A stretch of DNA of 61,609 nucleotides from Setaria digitata (Eukaryota; Nematoda; Chromadorea; Rhabditida; Setariidae): assembly GCA_003640385.1 (NCBI GenBank), contig RCAB01000389.1, positions 1-61,609 on the forward strand, in the 5' to 3' direction. This document shows, in pieces, positions 1 to 22,700 of the stretch. Positions within the stretch are counted from its first letter, which is position 1; every line of letters starts with the position of its first letter. A model generated the notes under the pieces. It saw only the letters and a program-made list of their open reading frames with translations. It did not search any database and was not told the DNA's origin. The position numbers and the translations under genes are program-made.

Positions 1-39
<39 letters not shown>

Positions 40-47
40 TAATGATA
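1..47. repeat. (TAA)n microsatellite at the window edge
   Basis: The window opens inside a run of TAA triplets with interruptions (AAC, ATG) towards its right end. It continues beyond the left edge, so its full length cannot be seen. Confidence 0.95.
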
Positions 48-2204
48 ATAATATGCAATATAAGAATCGAAATGATTGTTATGCATCAATTATTAGTGTG
101 AAAATATATAATTTTATGGATAATAATTGTCCTATAAATGATCAATTTTCCATTGTAAGAGTAAATTAGTCTAGTTAGACTAGCATTTTTTTTTTTTTTT
201 TTTTGTTTTTTTGAAAATATATCTTTTCTCAGTATGTTCGATTTCTTTTCCACATTCTCTTTTTACATTCACCTCTTTCATCCTTAAAAAGTTTTTTACT
301 CATACAAGTAAGTAAAAATATAAAATGAATTTGCAGTAAGTTTTCATTAATATATTATAAGTAAACTTTTCTTTTTCCTTCAATTTTAAAAAATTAAAAA
401 AAAAAAAAAAACAAAAAAGAAAATAACGAAAAAGTACGGATTTATAGAGACTTAAGTGTTGAAATGAAATTATTAAATACATGAAACTAATATTAATACT
501 TCAAAAAAATAAAAATACAATATATATATATTCAAAAATTTGCAACACTTTAAACGATAAAAAAAAAAAAATTTAATTGATTTAAAAAAGAAAAGCACTA
601 ATTATTTAGTTTTTTCATAATAATTTAAATTTAACAACAGAAATAAGACTAACATATGGAATTTATCGATTATTAATTATTGAATTATTTTGTTAAATAA
701 AAAAATATTCATTTTTCTAATTTGATATATTTCCTATTTTTTCTTTTTTGCTTTTTTATTAGCCCAAAACAAATCATTTTGATTTATTTCATCCATTTAA
801 GTATAAAATAGTTAAAATAAAACAGAAAAGAAAAAAAAAATGCCATCTTCTTTAAATTATGCAATAAAATATTCCTATGTCTCTCCTTTTTCTTTTTTCT
901 CAAAAAAAAAAAAAACAAATTTTAAACAATTTCGCTACATTTTATTTATTTCATTTCTCTTCATTTCCTATTTTTCAAATCTATTTTCATTTCAAAATTT
1001 GAGAAGTTAGAAAAAACTTTTCGCCAAATTTGCCATCCAACTTTTTTTCCGATTTCAATCCAATTTTTTCTCCTTCGACTTTAATTTTTTTTCCTTTCAT
1101 CCTCTCTTTTTCCTCCTCTCGTAATATTTTCATGTTCTTTCTTTCCTAAAAAAAAAAAATTGATTACTTAAATTTATTCTTATTTTCAATTTCAAATCCT
1201 TTTTTTTTTTTTTTTCAAAATTTCCTCTTTTTATTGCGCTACTTTTTACTGTTTTCTTTCTTTTTTTCCTGAAAATTTGCCTTATTTATTTTCAGCTTTT
1301 GCTTTTTTTTCTTCAGAATTCTCTCTCTCTCTCTCTCTCTCTCCCTCTCTCGTCTTATCGCCTTTTCTTCCTGTTTCTGGATGTAAATTTCTTCCTTTCT
1401 TGTCCATTTTTAAATTCTATTAATTAAAATTTCTTCCCCTTCTTTAAATGAATAGTTATTTCATCTAAACCAATATATTAATTTGTCACAAACAAATAGT
1501 AGCTATTTGTTTTTTTTTTTCCTGCACAAAAAAAAAAAAAAAAACATTAAACTCATTTGAAATATGATAACAAATTCATGAATAAATGATAAAATCAAAA
1601 AAGAAAAAAAAAAAAAAAAGAAAAGAAAAGTTCCACACGTTCCTAGCCTATTTTATCATTTCTTTTTTTCATATCATTGAATTAAAATAATTATTATTGG
1701 AGATTATCAAATGAATTGACAGAATAGCAAAAGGCGAAAATATCTGAAAAATTCACAACAAAATTCTTCTTAAAAAAAAAAAAAAAAAAAAAAAGTGAAC
1801 AAATAAATAAATGAAAATAAATGCAATAATTAATGAAGAGTAAAAAAATGAATTACTTTCAGTAATTGAGAGATATTAATGCAAATCTCATTTTTTTTTT
1901 CCCATACGAATGATTTCAATTATTTATTGGAAAAAAAAAATTTGAATTTAATTTTAACTAATTGATAAATAATCTACTGGTAAAATAGAAATTAATAGCA
2001 ATTTTTTGGATAAAAAAAAAAAAAAAAAACAGGAAGAAATATAAAATAAGAAATGAAATAAACGAAAAATGTCTGATTGAATTTGCTAGGAATAATGAAC
2101 CAGAAATTGACACTTAAACTTGCTAATGGATTTCATGAAATGAGCAAATGAATGATAATTATATAGGCTTGTGATAATGTCGATGCTAACTTAGGAACAT
2201 AAAA

Positions 2205-2236
<32 letters not shown>

Positions 2237-4128
2237 CATTACAATTCATTCGTTAGAAATTTGTAAAAATAATTTTTTTATTGTTTTTTGTACTAATTAG
2301 ATAGAACATAGACTTATTGGAATTATTTATTTTTTATCACAAAAATTTCACTATTTTTACAATTTGGCAATGGATGGAATCATTATGCATATTTTATTTA
2401 AAGAAAAAAAAAAAATTCTAATTTGTTGATTTAAATAAATTTTAATCTGATTAAATTATTTAAAAATTCCTTATCAATTCTAATTTTTTATAACATTTTA
2501 TAATTTATATATAAATGTACGCGAGCAGACGCGCACATATGCACATAGATATTTTATAGTTTCGCTGTTATATAAGCATATATAATTATATTTCACGATT
2601 ATTATTCTAGAATTGATATTATAAAAAAAAAAAAAAAAAAAAAAAATTAAAGGAATATACTTGAAATAATTTAAATAATCTGCCAATTTTATCTAATTAT
2701 CCAAAAAGACAACAGAATTAATGAACTGTAATTTTTTAATTTTAAATAATATCTCTCTGCATTTTTGCATTTCCGTTCTTTTCTTTTCTTTTTTTTTTTT
2801 TTCTTTTTTTTTTTTGCAAATAAAATTTTCAATTTCTCTTCTCAAAATGAAAACATAAAATTACATTATACTTGACTGTGCTGAGTGATAGCATAAAGAA
2901 TGGTGAACAAGTAAAAAATAAAAAAAAGGGAATGAAATTTTATAATTTTTAGGTCGAAAAAAAAAAAAAAAAAAAAAAGAAATTCCCTAAAAAATGACAT
3001 TCTTTTGTATCGAGCCATCAAAGATTAAATATTTACTAATTTTTCTTCTTCTCTCTCCTTTTTTTTTTTTCATTTCTTTTCAGTTTTTCCATATTTAAAA
3101 CAAAAAAAAAAAAAAAAAAAAAAACGAATAAAGCGACAAGCGACAGATGAAAAAGATGATGATTGAATGCATTTCTATTCTTTAACTGTTATTTCATTTC
3201 AGTAAATTCAAATGGGATTTTTGAAATTTTTCGTTTCTTTCCCTCCCCTTTCCCTCTTCTCTTTCCTCCCTCCGATTTATTTCCTGTTTTATTTTTCCTT
3301 TTTTAAAATTTTGTTTATCTGTGATAAAAAAAGATGGATGAAGAAAGAAAATAGCCCCCTAGATGTCATCATCAGCTTTCTGAACAAAAAAGTTTCATTT
3401 TGAATATTTTTTTTTTTTGAAAATACTTTTTTTTCTCTCTCTCTCTCTCTCTTTTGCTATTGCTCTTTTCTTTTTACTTCTTCTGCAAGATTTACTTTTT
3501 AATAATTACAAGTATTCATTAATTTTTGCGCATTACTGCTGCTACCGTTACAAAAGACCTACCTTTCAATTTCTCCTGTATTGCAATTGTAATTAATAAT
3601 TCTTTTCAGCAATAAATTTTCCATGCAAATAATATTGAATAGATTTCATCTTATCAGACAACAATTTTTGAAAAAGGAATGAAAATAAAAAAGTATCAAA
3701 CCTTCCTATTTCAGTCGTGTGTTCTAAAAAAAAAAAAAAAAAAATCCAATAAAAAAGGAAAAGGAAAAAAAACCATCTAGTTTGCTTCAAGTTTCCAGTT
3801 AATTTCTTTTTTTTTTTTTTTTTTTTTTAGAAAAAACTATTTTCAATACTTAAGTAGTAGCATAAATTTTGTGTAATTCTTGCACTAGAGGATAATCCAT
3901 TTACTCGAACTTTAAATTTCATACAGCCATGAAGAGGAAAGAATTTTTTTTTTTTTTTTTTTCGTGATGATAAATAACGAGATCAAAATTAAATTTGAAG
4001 TTGAAAATATGAGCTGGAAAAGAGAACGCAATATTCATTATTTCACTGACTAATCTGCTAATAAACAATCCAAACTTAGCAAATTAGTAAGGATAAGATT
4101 CTCATATTATCAGAGAGAGTAGAGCTTG

Positions 4129-4159
<31 letters not shown>

Positions 4160-5104
4160 TGAAAAAATCAATCGAGGATTTCGTTAGTTTGAAGTTTTTC
4201 TGAACAAAGCTTGCAAAGTTCGAATTGTTTTTATTATTATATGTCAATATCATTTCAAAAATGATTTTCGAAAAAAACTAGAAAATAAGAAAAAAATGAT
4301 TCTTACAAAGTTTATCACTCCTGAAAAGCTGAAAAGTTGGCTTGAATCGATAAAACTAAAGCTGACAGATGAGTTATAAATTTCTTATTAAAAAGTATGA
4401 TATGAATTTCTCAGAACTGAAGTGGACGACAATTTCAACTGGAAGCTGCATTTCTTAATCCAAAATAGGTACAATTTTTTGTTTTTTCTAATCAGTTACT
4501 TCAATAAAAAAGATAACCATACAATATAAAATAAAACAATGAAAATTTGCACAAACAACAAAAACATTTAAATAAAAAAAAAAACTAAAATAAAATTCCA
4601 GAATATTCATCGTTTAACTTTAAAGCATAATAATTTGCAACACTGCAATAATCTTTTTTCAGTTTTTATTCTTGATCCTACTACAGCACGAGTAACCAGC
4701 TCAAGTAAAAATTATTCCGTGAAAAATTTTGGACATCCTAAACTATATATTAAGCACCACGGAGTTAAATAAAGGGAATGAAAAACTACATTGAAAGAAA
4801 TGATTTCACGAATAAAGTAAAAATAATTAATTATTAAGGCAACTTTACTGCTATAAGTAACGAAAAGCTCATTAATAGCTATCGTAAACAATTAAGCTTT
4901 TCATCGATGAGGTTGCATTTCTTAATCCACAACATATATGCATCCTGCTCTCTCCAATTACTTCAGTAGAATTGGGAAAAAATTCTGCAAAATGTAGATA
5001 AGTGGCATATATCTGTAAACTGATTGGAAAGGATATTCAATACAACAAATAATTTTTTTTTCTCCTGAAAATTTTCAAACACAGGTAAGAAATTTTTAAA
5101 ACTG
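48..5104. other. Intergenic AT-rich DNA, no gene seen
   Basis: About 5 kb with no recognisable exon on either strand. It holds dozens of A or T runs of 10-25 bases, (CT)n stretches near 1320-1345 and 3435-3455, and long pyrimidine-biased patches near 860-1440 and 3040-3480. The short open frames here translate to low-complexity Phe/Lys/Ile and look like chance. The part nearest 5104 should contain the 3' UTR of the leftward gip-2 gene. Regulatory elements cannot be excluded. Confidence 0.8.
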
Positions 5105-14316
<9,212 letters not shown>

Positions 14317-15246
14317 TTTGGCAAAAACACCAAGAAAGACAATAAAAAACCTAAAATTCAATTAAAATTTCAATACTTAAAGCTTAAATAAAGATAAAAC
14401 TTTAATCTCCAATACGAAACGAAAACTCAAAACCCCAATATTTAATACTTGAAAAAAAAAAAAAAAAAAAATTAAAATAGATTTTAAAATATGAGATAGA
14501 AATTTTCATAATGACCCATAATATTTCGTTTCAAGATAAGTCGATGGTTGCAGCACAATAGCCATAATTATTAGGAGTTAGTTTATGCTTCAGTCGTTGG
14601 TGTGAGTGGGCTGGGTGAAACAAACACATACATCGTCGTATGTTTGGTCTTGCTGAATGTAAACTTATTTCTGTAGTATTTTGGTATGTTTACATTACCT
14701 TAAACGAATTAATTTTGCTATGTTTTCGTTTTGGAATATTTTCATTCATAAAAAATGTGCTTTTTTTTTTTTTTAGAAAAATGTTCCATTTTCTTATGAT
14801 ATGTATGTAATATGCATTTAGTCCGGCTTAATCGCTTCAGTTGTTGGCTAATTTATACATATATGCATTTCTTTTTTCTTGTGATTTCTCTGTCTTTCTC
14901 TGTAGCTACAGTATTAGCTGATGTATCAGTGTTAAAAAAAAAAAAAAAAAAATGTCTCAATGTAGCAGTGAATGCAGACAAATAGATAAACAGCAGTGGA
15001 AATATCTTGATGGATTAATCCAGTTAGCAATGCCGGGATGCTAATTGCTTATGGAAATCTCGATGAATGCAAAATAGGATGGATATGGGTTGGGAAAAAA
15101 AATATCAATGAAATTTGTAAATATTTGAATCGTAGTTCATGGAAGAAATCGTGAATAAGGAAGAGGAAATGAAATCATCATTTGAAATGAAGTGAAAAGA
15201 AATTTTGTCTAACAGATAATTTAGAACATATATATATATATACATA

Positions 15247-15294
15247 TTTTAATACTCTTAATTATATATATATATATAATTAAGAGTATTAAAA
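15247..15294. repeat. 48-bp perfect palindrome centred on (TA)n
   Basis: The left arm starts TTTTAATACTCTTAAT and runs into TATATA. The right arm is its exact reverse complement, ending ATTAAGAGTATTAAAA. The arms are 24 bases with no spacer, so the duplex could extrude as a cruciform and the RNA could fold as a hairpin. Confidence 0.95.
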
Positions 15295-15880
15295 AATGTA
15301 AGAAAAATATTGGAGCGAAATGAACGACGAAGCAAATAAAAATTTTAGCCAAAAATTAACACTTGTTTTGTTTTTTTCGGCAAGTTAAAATTTTTAAATG
15401 CATTTTATGTCTTTTGGAGTTTAATTTGAATTTAATTTTATGTTGATTTTCTCTTTTTTTCCTTTTTTCCCTCTTATTTTGCTAAATGTAACTAAAGAAA
15501 AAAAAAAAAAAAAAAGATTAAAGCTTGATTAGTAATAACAAGGAGCTGAACAATTTTTGTTGTCTAGTATTATGCTCCTCTTTAAATTTGCCTAGTTGCG
15601 TTATATCCCTGCTCAGCTATGCCATGTGCTATGATTTCTTTGCTAACTACATGTAAAGGTTTGATAATCATGCTTATAGATGCTCTATAATAGGCTTATT
15701 TGGGCTCTGTTGTTGGTAAGTGTACGTCCCATGCTCAGGCACAATAGTTTCACTAGTGCAGATATTTTATCTAAATTGGCTGCTATAATTGTTCCTCTCT
15801 ATTAACTAGTGCAGTTTGCCTATCTTAAGCCCCCTAGCTGTGTATTTCGTATATATATAGCTGTGTATTTTATATATAAC

Positions 15881-15943
15881 ATTCAGGTATTTCGTATATA
15901 TATATATATACGAAATACCTGAATTTATATTATATAAATTCAG
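15881..15943. repeat. Two overlapping palindromes sharing one arm
   Basis: A perfect 44-bp palindrome occupies 15881-15924 (22-base arms, ATTCAGGTATTTCG outward, centred on TA repeats). A second one at 15919-15943 has 11-base arms (CTGAATTTATA / TATAAATTCAG) around TTA. They share CTGAAT at 15919-15924, so the two hairpins cannot form fully at the same time. The motif GCTGTGTATTT also occurs twice just to the left (near 15837 and 15859). Confidence 0.92.
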
Positions 15944-16719
15944 GGAAGTTATATCTACCAATCATACATACATATATATATATATATATACACACTTTCA
16001 AATTGTTCATGTTACTCATTTCAAGAGCTAACATTCCTTTTGGAATTTCCAATTTATCGATATTTCATAATCATTGTTTCTAAATCATTATTCTAAATAT
16101 CAAAATTCAAATCCAGCTCCATGGAATGGTCAGTTAGTTAAAATTTGATAAAATAAGCAAACACCAGAGTATTAGAATCAGGAATTTAATTTAAAAAAAA
16201 ATATATATATATATATATAGCAATTAAGTACTTAGTCGAAACTAGGTAGAAGAGTAGTTGAGCAATTAGCAGTTATTGTGTCGTTTGTAGGTTAACTGAA
16301 TGATCTGAAGTGGAAGTGATTAAACAATTAATTAACAAATTATCAAATCTCGCTTGCTATTTATTTTAGTAATGTACGGAAATGATAGCTTAAAATTATC
16401 ACCTGTTTTTTTTAATGTTTATTTTGCGTGTAATTTATTAGCCGTACGTTTGGGGAATTTTCGTTTTTCCTTTCACTTTCTTCTATTACAATTTTAATTA
16501 TATTTTCAGTACGCGCTAACAGCTTCGTCACCAGTGTGTGTCGTGTGTACTGTGTGCGTGCGAGTGTGTTTGAGTGAGTGTGCGCGTGTTACAAGTGTGA
16601 AATATACATTTTTTTTGGAAAGCAAAAAAGGATAGGATCGGAAGATCAGGACAAATAATAACCAGTCATCATCAGGGATTATTTTTGACTCGTTCAATCA
16701 ACTTCCGATATATAAAGAT

Positions 16720-19700
16720 ATGACAATGATGACCGTTGCGGCTTTGCAAAAAGCCGGTGAAGCATTACTATCATCGGAAAAAATCGAAATACCACTTCTA
16801 GATCAGGTATTTTCTTTTTTTCTCTTCTTATTATCATAGCTCAGTCATTCAAAACTCCTCTACTTCTAAGCTTACGCACAATCTAATTGTTAATTTTTAT
16901 ATTCGTAATTGTAATTTCTTTTTGCTCAGTTTTTGTCCCCGTTACCTGTAGCTGTTGTTTTCATATTTTATCCAAAATCGAATTCCCTTTTGAGTTGAAG
17001 TTGAAATATCTGAGATTCCGATGAAACTCACCTATATCGAATTTTCAGGTTGTGAACATAATGAATCAATCAACAGGTGAAACGCAACAACTTGCGTCTA
17101 AGATTCTTACAGAGTTGAAGCAAAAAGATACGTCGTGGACTCGTGTCGATGGCATTCTGGAGTATAGTCAGTTAATGGAAACAAAATATTATGCGCTGCA
17201 AATACTTGAATCATTGATTGAAACTCGCTGGAAGTCGTTGCCACGTGAGCAGTGTGAAGGTGTGAAGTACTTTGTTGCACAGTGAAATGCTTTCATACAA
17301 AAGAAAATGGCTGAAAATTAGAGAGTTGACAAGACGAGATAACTACTGCTGTATGGTGCATTTTGATAGTGTAATGTTGAACGCTTTAGTTGAGTTGAGT
17401 TGGACTTTGCATTCACACTAACTTCCAATCGCCATCAAGTTAAGCATAAGCAGCATACATTTTGAATGAGCTGAACATTTAAATATCACTGAATATATAA
17501 ATAAATTTTTAAAAAGTGGAATGTATAAGTGAAATATTTCAGGCATAAAGTCGTTCATCGTTGAGCTCGTGATCAAGATTAGCAGTGAAGAAATTACAAG
17601 TCCACAAATTAGGACATATCTTCAAAAGTTGAATTTGGTTCTTGTGCAGGTCCAGATATATAAAAATATGCTCATTATTCTTTCTACGCTTTTTACTATG
17701 TTCATTCATTGATTACTATAAATTTTTATGTTCTTATCGTTTTTTATTTCCACAATTTTTTTTTTCGTCCGTCGCTGTTATAGCCTTTCATAATTTTAGA
17801 TTGTTAAGCAAGAGTGGCCGAAACACTGGCCAACATTTATGGCTGATATTGTTGGTGCCAGTAAAGTGAACGATAATCTTTGCTTAAATAACATGATCAT
17901 TCTGCGTCTATTGAGGTGAGTTTTTCTCCAATCTATATTTAATATGCACTAACTGAAATCGAACACCTCACATAAAGATACTAATTTCATCGCCTTATTT
18001 TATTTAAAAAAGAGAGGATTGAATAAATTCGTGAGATAAAATATAATACTTATTTGCACCTATTTTCTATTAAACATTGAGTTTTCTACGCTACACGCAA
18101 AACCTGGACCACATGTACGCTTAAAACTATTTAAAAACCCGCGTCTTTGTAGGCATGTGATTTTTAATAGGCTTGCCATTTTGTTTCAGTGAGGAGGTGT
18201 TTGATTTTGATGGTGAAATGACCCAGGCAAAAGCACATCATTTGAAAAAGACATTTTGTAGTGAATTTCAAGCTGTCTTCAATCTGTGCTATACAGTAAT
18301 GGTTAGTATTCAACTAATTTTAAGTTGGGAGTTCTTTCAGAAAGCTGTAACAAGTTCATTTTTTTTTAACTGCATTACTGAGATTTTTATTGTAGGAGTC
18401 ATCGGATAATGCTCCACTAGTGGATGCAACGCTGCATACATTATATCGCTTTATGAGCTGGATTCCTATTGGTTATATTTTCGAAACAAACTTGATTGAT
18501 CTACTTACTAAAAAGGTGCATATTGTTTTGTATATTAAAAATAAGAATAATTGAGTTGAAAACATTATGCAGCGTAGTTTTCTGTTTCTTGCTTATTCTG
18601 AAATCCTATTTGGTCGATTTTCATTACTTTTTACGTCAGAAAATATAGGTTTTAAATCGTACTAGTTGACATCGAAATCACTTAATTTATCTGCTTACTG
18701 TGGCAACGAACAACACTTTTTTTAAAATATTTTTACAGTTCCTTGGAGTGGCCATGTTTCGCTGTATTACAGTACAGTGTTTAAGTGAAATTGCATCTTT
18801 AAGTGTTGCACAAATGGAGCAGCAGAATGTGCTTTATATAAATCAAGTCAAGTCATTGTTCAGAAATTCAATGGTGCAGGTGAATTTTTGATTCTGAATC
18901 AATAAAATTTAAAAATTTCCTTGCGAACTGTACGCCTGTAATTTCACGAAAGAGTAGTTTTGGAGAAAAGCTATCAGTATCAAGTGGTAAGCGTCATTGG
19001 TGATATCCGCTTATTACAGATTATGAATACAATCGATCCAGCAGTTGACCTTTGTGATGCATATCGACGTGGAACTGATGCTGATCAAAAGTTTATCGCT
19101 AATTTGGCACAGTTTCTAGGAACATTTTTAAAGGAGAATTCGCAGCTTGTCGAAGTGTTTGGTGATAAGAGTGATGATCTGGATTTGAAGAATGCGCATG
19201 AAATGGTAAACTTTATTAGTTGATCGATTTCCAAAGGAAGTAAAGGAAATATCTCTTCTGTTATTTGCTTGTTCTGAACATAGTTCGAATTATGAGACTG
19301 TAGCAAGTGTACCTCTATAATTGGAGAAGAGGAATGAAAGATTAGCACATATTGCTAATCCTGAACAAACATTTAAATTACTCACTTAGCTTCAAAATAT
19401 CGTTTCAGGCGTTACAATACTTATTGAAGATAAGTATGGTTGATGATGTCGAAGTATTTAAAATTTGTCTTGATTACTGGAATTGGCTTTGTGCTGAACT
19501 ATATCGGGAATTCCCATTCCAAATTGATCGTCCAATCATAAGCGCTTTTCCTATGTTTGTCGGACAACAAGAACCTCCCCGACGCTTACTCTATAACAAT
19601 GTTTTATCGGAAGTAAATTTCTTAATTGATGAATTCTTGAATTCTAGAAATTAGAAAACATGATTTGAATCTACTGCACAACAAAAGATCCATATGCTTA

Positions 19701-22700
19701 ACATTAATATAAAGGATATATAACGAGCCTTCATTCATTTCTATATACTCTTTTCATTTCACATTCATGTTTATGATAATCAAAAGAATGAAAGTGATTA
19801 GTAAAATCAATCGATTTTCATGTCAAGCACTTCAGATAATATTTTTTAATAATTGTTAGAATTAAAAGTTGGCTGCCATTTTGCTATAGTATTCTCTATC
19901 TGGGTTACACTTGCAGTTACGACTGGTGATGATCTCAAGAATGGCGAAGCCTGAAGAAGTACTTGTCGTCGAAAATGATCAGGGAGAGGTGGTACGCGAA
20001 CTTATCAAAGATACAGATTCCATTACTCTTTATAAAACGATGAGGGAGACTTTGGGTATGTCAATATAAGGCTTCTTTAATTAGAAAGAAGGAGAAATGA
20101 GAATGAGGGAGATTAGTATATCGTAACTTTTTGGATAAAGCAAAAGGACAAAGAACCTTTCAAAATTAATGCTTATTGAACGTTTGATTTCCACTTCTAT
20201 CCAATTTTAATTGCAGTTTACTTAACTCATCTTGACTACAAGGATACTGAAATGAAAATGACGGAGAAGTTACAAAGCCAAGTGAATGGTAAGGAATGGT
20301 CGTGGAAAAACTTGAATACGGTAACTTTTATTTCTAAATTTAAAGACTTACGACTGTATCTTAGTATCAGTACGGAATCACTATATTGGTCATTTTTCTA
20401 TGTGAAAAAAAGAAGTTGGTACTGTGTTTATTTTAGCTTTGTTGGGCAATAGGCTCAATCAGTGGCGCAATGATGGAAGAAGATGAGAAGCGGTTTCTAG
20501 TTGGAGTTATCAGAGGTAATCCTAAACTCTTTTCCTACATATGTAAAAGTCTTTACTTTAAGATGTATTGATCAGGTCCATCTTTTAACAATAATAGAAT
20601 TTTCTGAAAGTAATATGCTGTTTAATTTCAAAAGTAATTTTCTATAGATCTGCTCGGACTGTGTGAACAGAAACGTGGCAAAGATAATAAATCTGTTATT
20701 GCGTCGAATATAATGTACGTCGTTGGACAATATCCGCGTTTCCTCCGAGCACATTGGAAATTCTTGAAGACTGTTATTAACAAACTTTTTGAGTTCATGC
20801 ACGAAACACATGAAGGCGTGCAAGATATGGCGTGTGATACATTTATTAAAGTGGCTCATAAATGCAAGCGCCATTTTGTTGTGGTTTGTTTGTTCATTTG
20901 CCTTTCTCTATTTATATATATTTCCATTAGTAGATGCTTGGAAGCACTGATTAGTTTGATGTGGTTTTAAGTATTTCATTTTTTAATCCTCTGATTTAAA
21001 AAGAAAACTGTACGCCGCATTCTGCTGAAGCATAAATTAATAATGTCAATATCATTATTATATCGTATTCACTGTTCTATGTTAGTTTTACAATGATCAT
21101 TATTGTCTCATTAATTGAGTGGTAGACTATTTTGAGATCCATTTAATATTGGAATAACTTTCAGACTCAGGCTGGGGAAACAGGCCCATTTATTGACGAA
21201 ATATTGGGTGGCTTAAATTCAATCATTTGTGATTTGTCTCCGCAGCAAGTTCATGTATTTTACGAAGCTGTTGGATGTCTTATATCGGCACAGACTGACC
21301 CAGCTATTCGCGAAAGCCTTATTGAACGTCTGATGCAGCTGCCAAATTCTATTTGGGAGGAAATTATCTCTCACGCCAGTCAGGTTCAAAAATTTTTTTT
21401 TTGTTTCGAGTTTCTTCTTTAACAATTCGTATTGGTAGCGGTTTCAGCGACTAAAAAAATTTTTTTTCTGAAAAGCTTTCAATTTTTTCATTAGATGCTG
21501 TCAGTTTTTATCACATGAAGGGTGCAAGATACATAGTTTGAAAGATAGTATTTCTTTTCTTTCGTAATTTTAAAATACAATAAAGCGTCGTTGCTTTGGT
21601 CTTAAAATCTTCCCCTCCATATGCTTACTGTGTTACATGACACCCAATAGCGATGATTTTAACCTTGAGTAATGAGGTTAATAAGTTAAGGAGGTTTCTT
21701 TAGTTGTCGTATACTTAGTGTATGTATGTTTAGATTGATTCATTTAAGGTAGTTTTCATTTATAACCACATTGACGTACTTGCACTGTCCTGAAAATGTT
21801 AATAAAAACTGTTAATTTCAGGACATTAATGTAATGAAAGATCAGGAAGTTGTTAAAAATATTGTAAATATTCTGAAAACAAATGTTGCTGCCTGCCGTT
21901 CGATTGGGGAACCATTCATTTGCCAGGTGAACATACTTTAATTCTTATTTTTCTTTGAGTTTTATAAACTGCTTAAATAATTTTTTCTTCTTAATTTACA
22001 AATAAACGGTCTTTTAGCTTTCGAAAATTTACCTGGATATGTTGAATGTTTATAAAGTTACTTCGGAAAATATCAGTGGTTTGGTAGCACAATCAGGTGA
22101 AGATATTCTCAAGCAGCCCTTACTGAAGCAAATGAGAGCTGTTAAACGTGAAATATTGACGCTTATTTCAACATGGGTTGGTAAAACACAGGATGCGAAT
22201 GTAAGATTTTTCATTTGAGTACAAGGAGAAAGTGTTGCAAAATACTAGAAGCTCAAAAAAGGCACCACATTACGAACAGTATTTTGAGGAAGAAATTTCG
22301 AAATCTTTGTTTATAAATAATGGTAGCTTCTTTGTTTTTGTATTACATGTATTTTGAAAGAAAATAGCGTCTTTATTAAAATTCGTTGGTAATTTCAGGT
22401 TATACTAGAAAATTTCGTTCCCCCATTGTTCGATGCAGTTCTTTTTGATTACCAGCGGAATTGTTCAGCAGCTCGTGAACCAAAAGTCCTTTCTTTACTC
22501 TCTATTATCGTTTCTCAACTCCAGGTAAATTTTGTTGGAATTTTCTTGCTGTTTGACCACTTAACATTTGTATTTGAATAGCTATAGATTTAAAAGAGTA
22601 AGGGAAGGAAGTACGTTAGATAATGTATGCCATGTGATGTAAAAATCCTTCGTTTCCACTATACCATATTTGAATTCTTTTTGTTATAGTCAGCAATTAA

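Larger units (their letters stand above)
14317..16719. promoter_or_regulatory. Divergent upstream region between gip-2 and xpo-1
   Basis: This 2.4-kb stretch separates the presumed starts of two divergent genes, so it should hold both promoters. It contains two perfect TA-centred palindromes (15247-15294 and 15881-15924), several (TA)n runs, and a less AT-biased patch near 15541-15840 with no recognised product. An acceptor-like TATTTTCAG at 16501-16509, about 210 bases before the xpo-1 ATG, could mark a 5' UTR intron or a trans-splice site. No TATA box or factor site can be assigned with confidence. Confidence 0.55.
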
